This document shows, in pieces, positions 14,691 through 23,227 of a stretch of 36,289 nucleotides of DNA. Made by a program: the position numbers and the translations under genes. The stretch's first letter is position 1; every line of letters begins with the position of its first letter. The notes under the pieces were generated by a model. It did no database searches and was not told where the DNA came from. It saw only the letters and a program-made list of their open reading frames with translations. This stretch comes from CALKXV01 sp964632495 (GTDB taxonomy: Bacteria > Pseudomonadota > Alphaproteobacteria > Rhodobacterales > Rhodobacteraceae), in assembly GCA_964632495.1 (NCBI GenBank), contig CAZWDS010000030.1, positions 1 through 36,289 on the forward strand, given 5' to 3'.

Positions 14691-16850
14691 ATGGACGATC
14701 CCAAGATCACCGATGCCTTGATCGCCAGCCACGGGTTCACGCCCAAGGAATATAACGAAGTTCTGAACATCCTTGGTCGCGCGCCCAGTTTCACCGAGTT
14801 CGGCATCTTCTCGGCTATGTGGAACGAGCATTGTTCTTATAAGTCGTCCAAGAAGTGGCTGCGGACCTTGCCGACCGAAGGGCCTCAGGTGATTTGCGGG
14901 CCCGGCGAAAACGCAGGGATTGTGGATATCGGGGACGGTCAGGCGGTTGTCTTCAAGATGGAAAGCCACAACCACCCATCTTACATCGAACCCTACCAAG
15001 GCGCGGCCACGGGCGTGGGCGGCATTCTGCGCGACGTTTTTACCATGGGCGCACGTCCTATAGCCGCGATGAACGCTTTGTCGTTTGGCGAGGTTGATCA
15101 TCCAAAGACCAAGCGTCTTGTGGCTGGTGTCGTCGAAGGCGTTGGCGGCTATGGCAATGCTTTTGGCGTGCCGACCATTGGGGGCGAGGTGCGTTTCGAT
15201 GCGGCATACAATGGCAACTGCCTGGTCAATGCCTTTGCCGCCGGGATCGCGGATGCGGACAAGATTTTCTATTCCGCTGCCAGTGGCGTCGGCATGCCAG
15301 TTGTCTATCTAGGCGCCAAAACCGGGCGCGACGGTGTGGGTGGCGCGACCATGGCTTCGGCCGAGTTCGACGATACCATCGAAGAAAAGCGCCCCACCGT
15401 TCAGGTCGGCGACCCTTTCACTGAAAAACCTCTGCTTGAGGCCTGTCTGCAACAGATGGGCACTGGTGCGGTGATCTCGATCCAAGATATGGGCGCTGCG
15501 GGCCTGACCTGCTCTGCCGTGGAAATGGGTGACAAGGGAGGCTTGGGCGTCCAGTTGAATCTGGACGCTGTGCCGCAGCGCGAAGCCCAAATGACGGCTT
15601 ACGAAATGATGCTGTCAGAAAGCCAGGAACGCATGTTGATGGTTCTGGATCCGGCGAAAGAGGCCGAAGCCAAAGCCATCTTCGACAAATGGGATCTGGA
15701 TTTTGCCATCGTGGGCGAAACCTTGGCCGAAGATCGTTTCCTTGTCCTTCATGGCAACGAAGTGAAGGCCGATCTACCCTTGTCAAAGCTCTCGTCTACC
15801 GCGCCCGAGTATGACCGCCCTTGGGTCGAAACACCCGCCGCTGCCCCATTGACCGACGTGCCAACCATCGACCCCATCGAAGGATTGCGCACCCTGATCG
15901 GCTCGCCCAACTATGCCCGCAAGCATTGGGTTTGGGAGCAATACGACAGCCAGGTCATGGCCGATACGGTGCGCGCGCCGGGTTTGGGCGCGGGCCTGGT
16001 CCGGGTCCATGGCACCGAAAAAATCCTGGCCTTCACGTCGGATGTGACGCCGCGCTACGTGGCGGCCAATCCGTTCGAAGGCGGCAAACAAGCTGTCGCA
16101 GAGGCCTTTCGCAACCTGACCGCCTCAGGAGCCATACCCCTAGCCACAACCGCCAACATGAACTTCGGCAACCCTGAAAAGCCTGAAATCATGGGGCAAT
16201 TCGTCGGCGCCATAAAAGGGATTGGCGAAGCTTGCATCGCGCTGGATATGCCAATCGTGTCGGGCAATGTTTCGCTTTACAATGAAACTGACGGTCAGCC
16301 GATCCTGCCAACGCCCACCATCGGCGCTGTGGGTTTGATCGAAACGGCGGATCAGATGATCGACGGCAGGGCGATGGACGGTGACTATGCGCTGTTGATC
16401 GGCGAAACGGCGGGCCACTTGGGACAATCCGCCCTGCTGGCCGAAGCGATGGATCGCCGCGACGGTGATGCACCCGCTGTCGATCTAAACGCCGAACGAC
16501 GGAACGGCGACTTCCTTCGGGAACAGGCAGGCTGGGTTCATGCCGCGACCGATCTGTCCGACGGTGGGCTGGCCCTCGCCGCCTTTGAGATGGCGGATGC
16601 CGCGGGCCTTGGCATCACATTGGACAATGCCGACACAGCCTTCCTCTTTGGCGAAGATCAGGCCCGCTATCTGATCGCCTGCAGCTTCGATCAGGCCGAA
16701 GCGCTTTTCGTGGCCGCCGGGCAAGCTGGTGTGCCCATCGAACAGGTCGGTCGCTTTGGTGGCGACGCGGTCACGTTCGGAGCCTCCAGCACACCGCTTG
16801 AAAACCTGTCGAACGTGTTCCGCACCGCCTTTCGCGAAGCCGTGACATGA
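14691..16850 (+). CDS. purL: Phosphoribosylformylglycinamidine synthase subunit PurL
   Basis: A 719-residue synthetase subunit for the fourth step of purine synthesis (FGAR + ATP + glutamine-derived ammonia to FGAM). It is the small-type PurL that works with separate PurS and PurQ, which are not in the window. Characteristic stretches are NEHCSYKSSKKWL and MESHNHPSYIEPYQGAATGVGG near the N-terminus, and later IQDMGAAGLTCSAVEMG and DLSDGGLALAAFEMA of the two AIRS-like halves. GAGGGGA precedes the ATG. Its stop overlaps the ATG of the acetyltransferase-like gene (ATGA), so the two are translationally coupled. Confidence 0.98.
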   Translation: MDDPKITDALIASHGFTPKEYNEVLNILGRAPSFTEFGIFSAMWNEHCSYKSSKKWLRTLPTEGPQVICGPGENAGIVDIGDGQAVVFKMESHNHPSYIEPYQGAATGVGGILRDVFTMGARPIAAMNALSFGEVDHPKTKRLVAGVVEGVGGYGNAFGVPTIGGEVRFDAAYNGNCLVNAFAAGIADADKIFYSAASGVGMPVVYLGAKTGRDGVGGATMASAEFDDTIEEKRPTVQVGDPFTEKPLLEACLQQMGTGAVISIQDMGAAGLTCSAVEMGDKGGLGVQLNLDAVPQREAQMTAYEMMLSESQERMLMVLDPAKEAEAKAIFDKWDLDFAIVGETLAEDRFLVLHGNEVKADLPLSKLSSTAPEYDRPWVETPAAAPLTDVPTIDPIEGLRTLIGSPNYARKHWVWEQYDSQVMADTVRAPGLGAGLVRVHGTEKILAFTSDVTPRYVAANPFEGGKQAVAEAFRNLTASGAIPLATTANMNFGNPEKPEIMGQFVGAIKGIGEACIALDMPIVSGNVSLYNETDGQPILPTPTIGAVGLIETADQMIDGRAMDGDYALLIGETAGHLGQSALLAEAMDRRDGDAPAVDLNAERRNGDFLREQAGWVHAATDLSDGGLALAAFEMADAAGLGITLDNADTAFLFGEDQARYLIACSFDQAEALFVAAGQAGVPIEQVGRFGGDAVTFGASSTPLENLSNVFRTAFREAVT

Positions 16851-17479
16851 CGGGGCATCCTGTCGACTTGAACATCTGGGACCGGGCGGATCAGTTCCGC
16901 TTTTTCCGCACCTTCGAACGCCCGCATTACGCCACCACGGTGCGCATGGACGTGACCGAGTTGATGACAAAGCGCAAATCGCTTGGCCTGTCCCCCTTCC
17001 GCTATGCCATCTGGGCCATCGGTGCCGGTCTTCACGCAGTGCCCGAGCTTCGCATGCGGTTCAAAGACGAAACTGTGACACAGTACGACCGCTTGCTGCT
17101 GTCTCCGACGATACCACTCGACAATGGTGACTTTCGCTACACCTACATGGCCTGGAACCCGGATCGGGTGCGCTTTGACACCCATGCTTGCGAAAAGATG
17201 GCCGAAGTGCGCGCGGGCGTCCCGCTTAACGCCAACGACGGCACGATCGAGGACGTGGCCTACCTGTCGTGCCTGCCCTGGCTGGACTATACAGCGTTGG
17301 ACAACGCCCTGCCCCACGCAAACGATTGTATCCCTCGCGTGTCTTGGGGAAAAATCGTGCCCAAGGCGGATGGATTTGACATGGCAATGTCGCTTCAGGT
17401 GCACCACGCGCTGGTGGATGGCCTTCAAGTTGCACGGTTTTTTGAGGCCACGGAAAAAGCACTGGCCACACTCGCTTGA
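16847..17479 (+). CDS. Chloramphenicol acetyltransferase-like (CatA-fold) protein
   Basis: A 210-residue protein close in length to type A chloramphenicol acetyltransferases (about 215-220). The catalytic motif is intact: VHHALVDGLQVARFF, with HHxxxDG at residues 186-192; the N-terminal RxxxFExPHYATTVRMDVT also fits. Trimeric enzymes of this fold transfer acyl groups from acyl-CoA to a hydroxyl. Chromosomal placement directly behind purL, and coupling to it by a 4-bp ATGA overlap, argues for a housekeeping substrate rather than acquired resistance. Base composition does not differ visibly from its neighbours. The substrate is unknown; drug resistance should not be assumed from similarity. Confidence 0.82.
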   Translation: MTGHPVDLNIWDRADQFRFFRTFERPHYATTVRMDVTELMTKRKSLGLSPFRYAIWAIGAGLHAVPELRMRFKDETVTQYDRLLLSPTIPLDNGDFRYTYMAWNPDRVRFDTHACEKMAEVRAGVPLNANDGTIEDVAYLSCLPWLDYTALDNALPHANDCIPRVSWGKIVPKADGFDMAMSLQVHHALVDGLQVARFFEATEKALATLA

Positions 17480-17530
17480 AGACCACCTCGGTCTCACCTA
17501 GGTTCAACCCAAAGAACGAGAGTTTACGCA

Positions 17531-17767
17531 ATGGCCATGCAGGCACATGAAATCGAGGCGCTTTTGCGCGAAAGCTTCCCAGACGCCACCATCCAAGTGG
17601 GTGGGGATGACGGCGTGCATATGTCGGCTATGGTGATCGACGAGAGCTTCCGCGGCAAAAACCGCGTTCAACAACAACGGGCCGTCTATGCCGCTTTGAA
17701 GGGCAAGATGGACGGACCTTCGGGCGAATTGCATGCGCTGGCACTAACAACCCGCGCTCCAGAGTAA
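17531..17767 (+). CDS. BolA family protein
   Basis: A 78-residue BolA-fold protein of the short type. The family pattern is visible in IEALLRESFPDATIQVGGDDGVHMSAMVID, then FRGKNRVQQQRAVYAALKGKM and a C-terminal GELHALALTT. The invariant C-terminal His (ELHAL) is the residue that coordinates the shared [2Fe-2S] cluster with monothiol glutaredoxins. The grxD gene follows after 19 bp, so the pair probably forms a BolA-Grx heterocomplex for iron-sulfur trafficking or iron sensing. Confidence 0.93.
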   Translation: MAMQAHEIEALLRESFPDATIQVGGDDGVHMSAMVIDESFRGKNRVQQQRAVYAALKGKMDGPSGELHALALTTRAPE

Positions 17768-17786
17768 GTTTCAGGGGAACAAAACG

Positions 17787-18146
17787 ATGACCGCAGAGAC
17801 GCAGATCAAAGAAACCGTCGAAAAGAACGACGTAGTGCTTTTCATGAAAGGCACGAAAGCCATGCCCCAATGCGGGTTTTCCTCGCGCGTGGCCGGGGTG
17901 CTGAACTTCATGGGCGTCGAATTTGAAGACGTCAACGTGCTGGCCGACGATGCGATGCGCCAAGGCATCAAGGACTACTCCGACTGGCCCACAATCCCCC
18001 AGCTATATGTCAAAGGCGAATTCGTCGGCGGTTGCGATATCATCACCGAAATGACGCTCTCGGGCGAGTTGGACAAACTCTTTGAAGACAACGCCGTCGG
18101 CTTTGACAAAGACGCCGCCGACAAGATCCGCGAACACAACGGCTAG
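17787..18146 (+). CDS. grxD: Monothiol glutaredoxin (Grx4 type)
   Basis: A 119-residue single-domain monothiol glutaredoxin with the CGFS active site at residues 29-32, the TIP cis-proline loop (DWPTIPQLY) and the GGCDI glutathione-binding motif. Members of this class bind a [2Fe-2S] cluster with glutathione as homodimers or with BolA proteins, and pass clusters on. AGGGGA precedes the ATG. It lies 19 bp after the BolA gene in a probable bicistron; the hairpin of repeat R4 follows and could end the transcript. Confidence 0.96.
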   Translation: MTAETQIKETVEKNDVVLFMKGTKAMPQCGFSSRVAGVLNFMGVEFEDVNVLADDAMRQGIKDYSDWPTIPQLYVKGEFVGGCDIITEMTLSGELDKLFEDNAVGFDKDAADKIREHNG

Positions 18147-18155
18147 GCCGCAGCG

Positions 18156-18210
18156 GGTCTTTCATCTCTTCAAAAAATACGCCGGGGAGCGCGAGGGGCC
18201 GCGCCCCTCG
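18156..18210 (+). repeat. Intergenic repeat copy R4
   Basis: GGTCTTTCATCTCTT, CAAA, AAATACGCCGGGG, then a perfect hairpin CGAGGGGC-CGC-GCCCCTCG (18192-18210). It lies between the convergent grxD and zapA genes and could serve as a terminator for grxD. Confidence 0.65.
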
Positions 18211-18248
18211 TATCCAAAAATGATGCATTCCACCGGCGTTCCGCTGAA

Positions 18249-18650
18249 CTAGCCTGCCGCCCGCAGCTTTTCTTCGGCTGCTTCGGCCAAGGCTTCTGCT
18301 CGCGCCGCAAGTTCGGCCATAGATTCAGAGACTTGATCTGGAATGACGGCCACTTCCATGCGCTCAGGCTCGGGCTGAGGACGGCTTTGAAGCTCTTCGA
18401 TCCAGGCTTCCTGCTGGGCCACCTTGTCTTCCATCTGCTTCATCTGGTCTTCCGCACCAGCGTGCTTGTCGGCCAGCATCAGACCCGCCATCAACAGCAT
18501 CCGACTTTCGGGCAAACGCCCGATCTGGTCCATCAACGCCTTGGCTTCATTGTCCAAAAACCCGGCCGCTGAATGCAGAAAATGCTCTTCGCCTTCCTGA
18601 CACGCCACATTGAACGTCCGACCACCGATCTGAATAGGAACTTCAGGCAT
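18249..18650 (-). CDS. zapA: Cell division protein ZapA
   Basis: A 133-residue cytosolic Z-ring-associated protein. The N-terminal ZapA globular head is recognisable (VPIQIGGRTFNVACQEGEE, then LDNEAKALMDQIGRLPESR and LLMAGLMLADK), followed by a coiled coil (about 65-130) rich in Glu, Gln and Ala. ZapA tetramers cross-link FtsZ filaments. A perfect AAAGGAGG ribosome site lies inside the last codons of the upstream coiled-coil gene, whose stop is separated from the ATG by one base, so translation of the two is coupled. Confidence 0.93.
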   Translation of the reverse strand: MPEVPIQIGGRTFNVACQEGEEHFLHSAAGFLDNEAKALMDQIGRLPESRMLLMAGLMLADKHAGAEDQMKQMEDKVAQQEAWIEELQSRPQPEPERMEVAVIPDQVSESMAELAARAEALAEAAEEKLRAAG

Positions 18651-18651
18651 C

Positions 18652-19113
18652 TCAGGCCTCCTTTAATGCGGGTTCTAGGGTGGCAAGGATTTCTTCGATT
18701 TCGGCCCTCTCAGCGGCCCGTACCGCACGCAACCCGTCCAATTCGGTTACCATGGCGGCATTCACCAACTCGGGCTCGGCCAGACCTTGCGCATTGGCCT
18801 CACGCAGCGCCGTGTTCGATGCCCGCAAAGTCTCATTCACGCTGCGCATGGATTGCACTTCGCCATCACGTGCCTTCAGCGCCTCTTGTAAGCGCGCCAC
18901 TTCGCCTTCCAGTTCAGCGACGGTGGTTTCCTGCTTTTCCTTGATCGCGCGCACACGCTCTTCCAGCTGTTGGTTGGCCACCCGTTCGGCATCCAACTCG
19001 GCCGTCAGCGCCACAGTGTCGCCGCCTTCGCCTGCACTCAATTGTTCCAGCGCTTGCTGCGCCCGATCCAGCGCGGCAGTTATGCGCCGCTCGAATTCCG
19101 AAATATCGCTCAT
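18652..19113 (-). CDS. ZauP-like coiled-coil partner of ZapA
   Basis: A 153-residue protein that is almost entirely predicted coiled coil: RITAALDRAQQALEQL near the start, then long Glu/Arg/Leu/Gln heptads (about 30-120) and a final helix. It lies directly upstream of zapA in one transcript. In Caulobacter the equivalent upstream coiled-coil gene is zauP, whose product works with ZapA to focus the Z-ring; the assignment here rests on gene order and coiled-coil nature, since coiled-coil sequence alone says little about ancestry. The start MSDISEFE at 19113 is chosen over an in-frame ATG at 19185 because the extra 24 residues lack coiled-coil character. Confidence 0.75.
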   Translation of the reverse strand: MSDISEFERRITAALDRAQQALEQLSAGEGGDTVALTAELDAERVANQQLEERVRAIKEKQETTVAELEGEVARLQEALKARDGEVQSMRSVNETLRASNTALREANAQGLAEPELVNAAMVTELDGLRAVRAAERAEIEEILATLEPALKEA

Positions 19114-19309
19114 CGTTGTCCCTGGCTGCCTTGGAAGCCCTGTAACGGCCAGCGAATCGCCGACCAGCCCCCGTTGATTGCGCAAAGCATAGCGGATGCT
19201 GCCCGCGTTTCACCCCCTTTCCGACCTTTGAGCCGTCAGTTGCCTTGCGTTCGGCAAATGGACTGCTAAGAAAACGCAAATGTGCGTGCCAGGCAGGGGG
19301 AAACGACCA

Positions 19310-21328
19310 ATGGATATCGCCACACTTAAAGAGCTGCACCCGGATCATTTCGCCCGAGCCAACGCGATCCGCGTTTTGGCGATGGATGCAGTACAGGCGG
19401 CCAATTCGGGCCACCCCGGCATGCCCATGGGAATGGCCGATGTGGCGACCGTTTTGTTCGAGAAACACCTGAAGTTCGACGCCTCGGCCCCCGATTGGGC
19501 GGATCGGGATAGGTTTATCCTGTCGGCAGGCCATGGTTCGATGCTGCTCTATGCCCTTTTGCATCTGACCGGCTACGAAGACATGACGATCGACCAGATC
19601 AAGAACTTCCGCCAGTTGGGCGCGATTACGGCCGGGCATCCCGAATACGGTCACGCCAAAGGCATCGAAACCACCACCGGCCCCTTGGGTCAGGGTGTGG
19701 CCAACGCCGTTGGCTTTGCCATTGCCGAAGAAGCCATGCGGGCGCGTTTTGGCAAGAAAGTGGTCGATCACTTCACCTATGCCATCGTCGGCGACGGGTG
19801 CTTGATGGAAGGCATCAGCCAAGAGGCCATCGGTCTGGCGGGTATGCAAAAGCTGTCTAAGTTGATCGTGCTTTGGGATGACAACAACATTTCGATCGAC
19901 GGTGAAATTTCGCTGTCTGACATCACCGACCAGAAAAAACGGTTCCAGGCGTCGGGCTGGCAAGTGCTGGAATGCGATGGCCATGATCCCGAAGACATCG
20001 ACCGTGCCATCGGTCAGGCACGCGTGTCGAAGAAACCCTCGATGATCGCCTGCAAGACCCACATTGGATTTGGCTCGGGCAAGCAGGATACTGCGAAAGC
20101 ACATGGTTCGCCCCTTGGTCCGGAAGAGATCGAAAAGACTCGCGCCGCCTATGGTTGGACGTCGGCCCCCTTCGACATCCCCGGCGATATCCTGTCGGCA
20201 TGGCGCGCCGCTGGCACACGGGGCGCCGAAGAGCGCGGCCACTGGAACGACCGCTTTCAGACGCTTTCGACCTCGCGTCAGGCCGAATTCACGCGCGTGA
20301 TGGACGGCACGGCCCATAAAAAGCTGGCTTCAACGATCCGGGCTTTCAAAAAGCAGGCCTCCGAAGACCAACCCAAGGTTGCCACGCGTAAGGCCTCGGA
20401 ATTGGTGCTGGCCGCGGTGAACCCTGTCATGCAGGAAACCATCGGCGGGTCCGCCGATTTGACCGGATCGAACAACACGCTGACCCCGGATATGGGCATC
20501 TTTGATCCCTCGAACCGCAAAGGGCGCTATATCCACTACGGCATCCGCGAGCATGGAATGGCGGCTGCGATGAACGGCATGGCGCTGCACGGTGGCGTGA
20601 AAGCATATGGCGGCACTTTCATGTGTTTCACCGATTACGCGCGCGGTGCGATGCGGCTTTCGGCCCTGATGGGCGTGCCGGTGACCTATGTCATGACCCA
20701 CGATTCCATCGGCCTTGGCGAAGACGGCCCAACCCACCAGCCGGTCGAGCATTTGGCCATGTTGCGCGCAACGCCCAACATCAACGTGTTCCGCCCCGCC
20801 GACGTGGTCGAAACGGCTGAAGCTTGGGAATTGGCCCTGTCATCTGACAGCACGCCTTCGGTTCTGGCACTGTCGCGTCAGGGCTTGCCCACGCTTCGCG
20901 GCGAACACAAAACCAAGAACCTTTCGGCTTACGGAGCTTACATTCTGGCCGACGCCGAAGCTGGCCGTCGTCAGGTGATCCTGATGGCAACAGGCTCGGA
21001 AGTGTCTTTGGCGATGGACGCCCGCGCTCAGCTAGAAGGCCAAGGCATCGGCACCCGCGTTGTGTCTATGCCCTGCGCCGAACTTTTTGCGCAACAAGAC
21101 GAAAAGTACCGCCGCAAGGTTCTGCCTGCGGGCGCTGTGCGCGTGGCCGTCGAAGCGGGCGTGCGCCAAGGATGGGATCGCTGGTTGTTGGATGAACGTG
21201 GCCGCTCGGGCAAGGCTGCCTTCGTTGGCATGGACAACTTCGGCGCGTCCGCCCCGGCAGGCGACCTGTACAAGCACTTCGGCATCACCGCCGAAAATGT
21301 GGCCAAAGCTGCAAAAGACATGCTCTGA
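19310..21328 (+). CDS. tkt: Transketolase
   Basis: A 672-residue thiamine-diphosphate enzyme that moves two-carbon units between ketoses and aldoses in the pentose phosphate pathway. Visible landmarks are NSGHPGMPMGMAD near the N-terminus, the ThDP motif GDGCLMEGISQEA about residue 160, the Pyr-domain REHGMAAAMNG and HDSIGLGEDGPTHQPVEHL, and the C-terminal GVRQGWDRW region. Length is normal (about 660-670). ATG 19310 follows AGGGGGAAA; an in-frame ATG at 19280 would add ten residues without family support. It is divergent from the zauP/zapA pair and followed by a strong terminator. No gap gene follows, unlike in many relatives. Confidence 0.97.
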   Translation: MDIATLKELHPDHFARANAIRVLAMDAVQAANSGHPGMPMGMADVATVLFEKHLKFDASAPDWADRDRFILSAGHGSMLLYALLHLTGYEDMTIDQIKNFRQLGAITAGHPEYGHAKGIETTTGPLGQGVANAVGFAIAEEAMRARFGKKVVDHFTYAIVGDGCLMEGISQEAIGLAGMQKLSKLIVLWDDNNISIDGEISLSDITDQKKRFQASGWQVLECDGHDPEDIDRAIGQARVSKKPSMIACKTHIGFGSGKQDTAKAHGSPLGPEEIEKTRAAYGWTSAPFDIPGDILSAWRAAGTRGAEERGHWNDRFQTLSTSRQAEFTRVMDGTAHKKLASTIRAFKKQASEDQPKVATRKASELVLAAVNPVMQETIGGSADLTGSNNTLTPDMGIFDPSNRKGRYIHYGIREHGMAAAMNGMALHGGVKAYGGTFMCFTDYARGAMRLSALMGVPVTYVMTHDSIGLGEDGPTHQPVEHLAMLRATPNINVFRPADVVETAEAWELALSSDSTPSVLALSRQGLPTLRGEHKTKNLSAYGAYILADAEAGRRQVILMATGSEVSLAMDARAQLEGQGIGTRVVSMPCAELFAQQDEKYRRKVLPAGAVRVAVEAGVRQGWDRWLLDERGRSGKAAFVGMDNFGASAPAGDLYKHFGITAENVAKAAKDML

Positions 21329-21351
21329 CCCAAACCAAAGTGCACTATTTT

Positions 21352-21387
21352 AAAACGCGTCAACCCCCGGATTGGCGCGTTTTTTTT
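21352..21387 (+). terminator. Intrinsic terminator of tkt
   Basis: 12-bp stem AAAACGCGTCAA / TTGGCGCGTTTT (one T-G pair), loop CCCCCGGA, then a run of T's that extends the 3' arm. On the minus strand the arm AAAACGCG also gives a 3' TTTT, so it may also serve the convergent response regulator. Confidence 0.88.
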
Positions 21388-21402
21388 GCCCCCCGCCGTC
21401 AC

Positions 21403-22083
21403 CTAATGATGGCGGCGGCGATAGGTTTCCGGATCGCGCAATAGACTCCAAAGCTCACCACACCGACGTTCGACGTCTTGCAACCGATCCGGGTGACGTT
21501 CTTTGGCCGTTGCAAGTTCAGATTGTACTTGTCGTAACTCGCGCACAATACGCTCCAACTCGGGACGGACCGAATTCGAATACCGCGACGCCATGGTCCC
21601 GGTCAGCGCCTCAACCGCTTTCAATCTGTCCTCATGCTGGCGTTGCCAGATACCAAGGCTGCTTTCAGCTTCGGAAATTGCCAGCTTCAAGCTTTCCGCG
21701 GTCAAAGTCGCTTTCGACAGATAGTCTGCACAACCCATTTTGATGACTTGTACGGCAATCTCGGCCTGTTCATCGCCTGTTACCATGATCGAAACCGGCA
21801 CCTTCTGCGACTTACGGCTCAACAGCTGCAAAGCTTCGAACCCGGTGTTGTCGACCAGAAAAAAGTCAATCAAGACCAGGTCAAACTCGCCCGCGTCCAA
21901 AGCCGTATCCATGGCCGAAAGCGAGTCGGCTTCGACCAGATCAAACGACAAATCGGTCGCCTCGATCAAACGGCGCAGTTTCATGCGATCAAATTCAGAA
22001 TCGTCCACGATCAAAGCCGATCGTGGCGTCGGCCTGTCAGGGCGGCCGGGGTGCGGTATATGCGGGGCCAAGGCAGCAGTCAT
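21403..22083 (-). CDS. Response regulator with receiver domain and coiled-coil tail
   Basis: A 226-residue protein. Residues 22-140 form a receiver domain with the acidic pair D27-D28, phosphoacceptor D73 (LVLIDFFL), T102 (IMVTGDEQ) and K124 (YLSK). The rest (about 145-226) is charged helix (RLKAVEALTGTMASRY, then ELERIVRELRQVQSELATAKE), likely coiled coil, without a DNA-binding or enzymatic output domain. It probably works by protein interaction, as in single-domain or phosphorelay regulators. The first 20 residues are a Pro/His-rich linker. No histidine kinase is adjacent. ATG 22083 has ACGAGGAAAA; an in-frame start 13 codons upstream (22122) is less likely. Confidence 0.82.
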   Translation of the reverse strand: MTAALAPHIPHPGRPDRPTPRSALIVDDSEFDRMKLRRLIEATDLSFDLVEADSLSAMDTALDAGEFDLVLIDFFLVDNTGFEALQLLSRKSQKVPVSIMVTGDEQAEIAVQVIKMGCADYLSKATLTAESLKLAISEAESSLGIWQRQHEDRLKAVEALTGTMASRYSNSVRPELERIVRELRQVQSELATAKERHPDRLQDVERRCGELWSLLRDPETYRRRHH

Positions 22084-22205
22084 CGTTTTCCTCGTGCTTG
22101 GTTTGATCACCCGACTTTGCACCGCCGGCCTTTAATGTCTTGCTAATTTCGCAGACAGATTTTAGCGGATTTTATCGAGTTTTCTGTAAAGCCACCCTCT
22201 GGACG

Positions 22206-22733
22206 CTAGAGCTTGCAGCGCATCGCGATGGCCGGAAAGTCGATGCCGGGTTGCAGATTGACCGAAACAGGGCCCACTTCGTGAAATCCGCAAGCGGCAT
22301 AGAACGGCACTGCCATAAGCGTCGACAAACAATCCAATTGCTCCATCCCGCCCGCGCGGGCACTGGCAAAGACCTGATCCATCAACATACGGCCAATGCC
22401 CGACCGCGTCACACGATGATCCGTAACCACATGACGAATGTGCCCCGTTTTAGGGGCTGCAACGCGACCCGTCCCCGGGGCAACGGCTGTCCAACCGCCC
22501 GCACCCACAATGTTACCGGCTTTGTTTTCCACAACGAAATATGTCCCCGACGACAGCAACCGTGGCTGCGCTTTCGAGATATGAGGAATCGCCGTGACCA
22601 AGATTGAGGGCAGATAATGGTTTTTCAAAAGGACGGGATAGCTGCGCGCCAGAAGAGCATCAATCTCTGACAGGTCGCGCCGGTCAGACTTTCGAACTTT
22701 AAGAAGGGGCCCCATAGTCGCTGGATATGACAT
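22206..22733 (-). CDS. GNAT family N-acetyltransferase
   Basis: A 175-residue acetyl-CoA-dependent acyltransferase. The core is visible: IRHVVTDHRVTRSGIGRMLMD contains the R/Q-x-x-G-x-G/A acetyl-CoA motif, followed by LDCLSTLMAVPFYAACGFHEVGP, the usual last strand/helix. The substrate cannot be read. The start is uncertain: ATG 22733 and ATG 22715 (MGPLLKV) are both possible and neither has a good ribosome site. It precedes the response regulator on the same strand with a 122-bp gap, so co-transcription is possible but not shown. Confidence 0.85.
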   Translation of the reverse strand: MSYPATMGPLLKVRKSDRRDLSEIDALLARSYPVLLKNHYLPSILVTAIPHISKAQPRLLSSGTYFVVENKAGNIVGAGGWTAVAPGTGRVAAPKTGHIRHVVTDHRVTRSGIGRMLMDQVFASARAGGMEQLDCLSTLMAVPFYAACGFHEVGPVSVNLQPGIDFPAIAMRCKL

Positions 22734-22905
22734 CAGCGGCGCTCATTTCAATCGCATTCAGACTTTTGGTGCGTTGCCATGCCGCCCCGTTCAAACGCGA
22801 CCCTCAACCTGAAAAGACCTGCACACCAGATTGCCCCCGTGTACGGACCGATCTGGCCAAGAACCCGGCCCCACCCCGGCAGGCGACGTTGAACTTTGAA
22901 ACGAA

Positions 22906-22937
22906 AAAGGCCGCACCCCTTGAAGGGCACGGCCTTT
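22906..22937 (-). terminator. Intrinsic terminator of rpmG
   Basis: On minus: AAAGGCCG, a 2x2 internal loop, CCC, loop TTCAAG, GGG, CGGCCTTT, then TT and CG. It begins 24 bp after the rpmG stop. Confidence 0.8.
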
Positions 22938-22960
22938 AGAATTTCAAAGGTAGCGCGATC

Positions 22961-23128
22961 TTACTTGATCTTGCCTTCCTTATATTCAACGTGCTTGCGC
23001 GCGACCGGGTCGTACTTTCGCACAACCATTTTTTCGGTCATCGTGCGGGCGTTCTTCTTCGTCACATAGAAGTGGCCCGTATCCGCTGTCGAATTCAGAC
23101 GAATTTTGATCGTGGTCGGTTTCGCCAT
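22961..23128 (-). CDS. rpmG: 50S ribosomal protein L33 (bL33)
   Basis: A 55-codon gene beginning MAKPTTIKIRLNSTADTG and ending EYKEGKIK, the full-length L33 pattern (TKKNARTMTEKMVVRKYDP in the middle). The zinc-ligand cysteines of the C+ form of L33 are absent; this is the C- form common in Alphaproteobacteria. AGGAG lies at correct distance before the ATG, and a terminator follows, so it is a single-gene transcript. Confidence 0.95.
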   Translation of the reverse strand: MAKPTTIKIRLNSTADTGHFYVTKKNARTMTEKMVVRKYDPVARKHVEYKEGKIK

Positions 23129-23227
23129 GGGTCGTCTCCTGCTTGGTCAAAGCTAAGCTCTGACCCGAAAATCCTGAAGCCCGGGTTTTAACCTTTGCAC
23201 CCCGCCTGTCAAGGACGAAAAGACCTG

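Noticed and set aside
16847..17479. Calling the CAT-like gene an acquired antibiotic-resistance gene
   Set aside because: It is coupled to purL, has no mobile-element context, and its composition fits the neighbourhood.
18914..20317. 467-codon minus-strand ORF over tkt and zauP
   Set aside because: It is antisense to tkt and in another frame of the coiled-coil gene; both real genes have strong family evidence.
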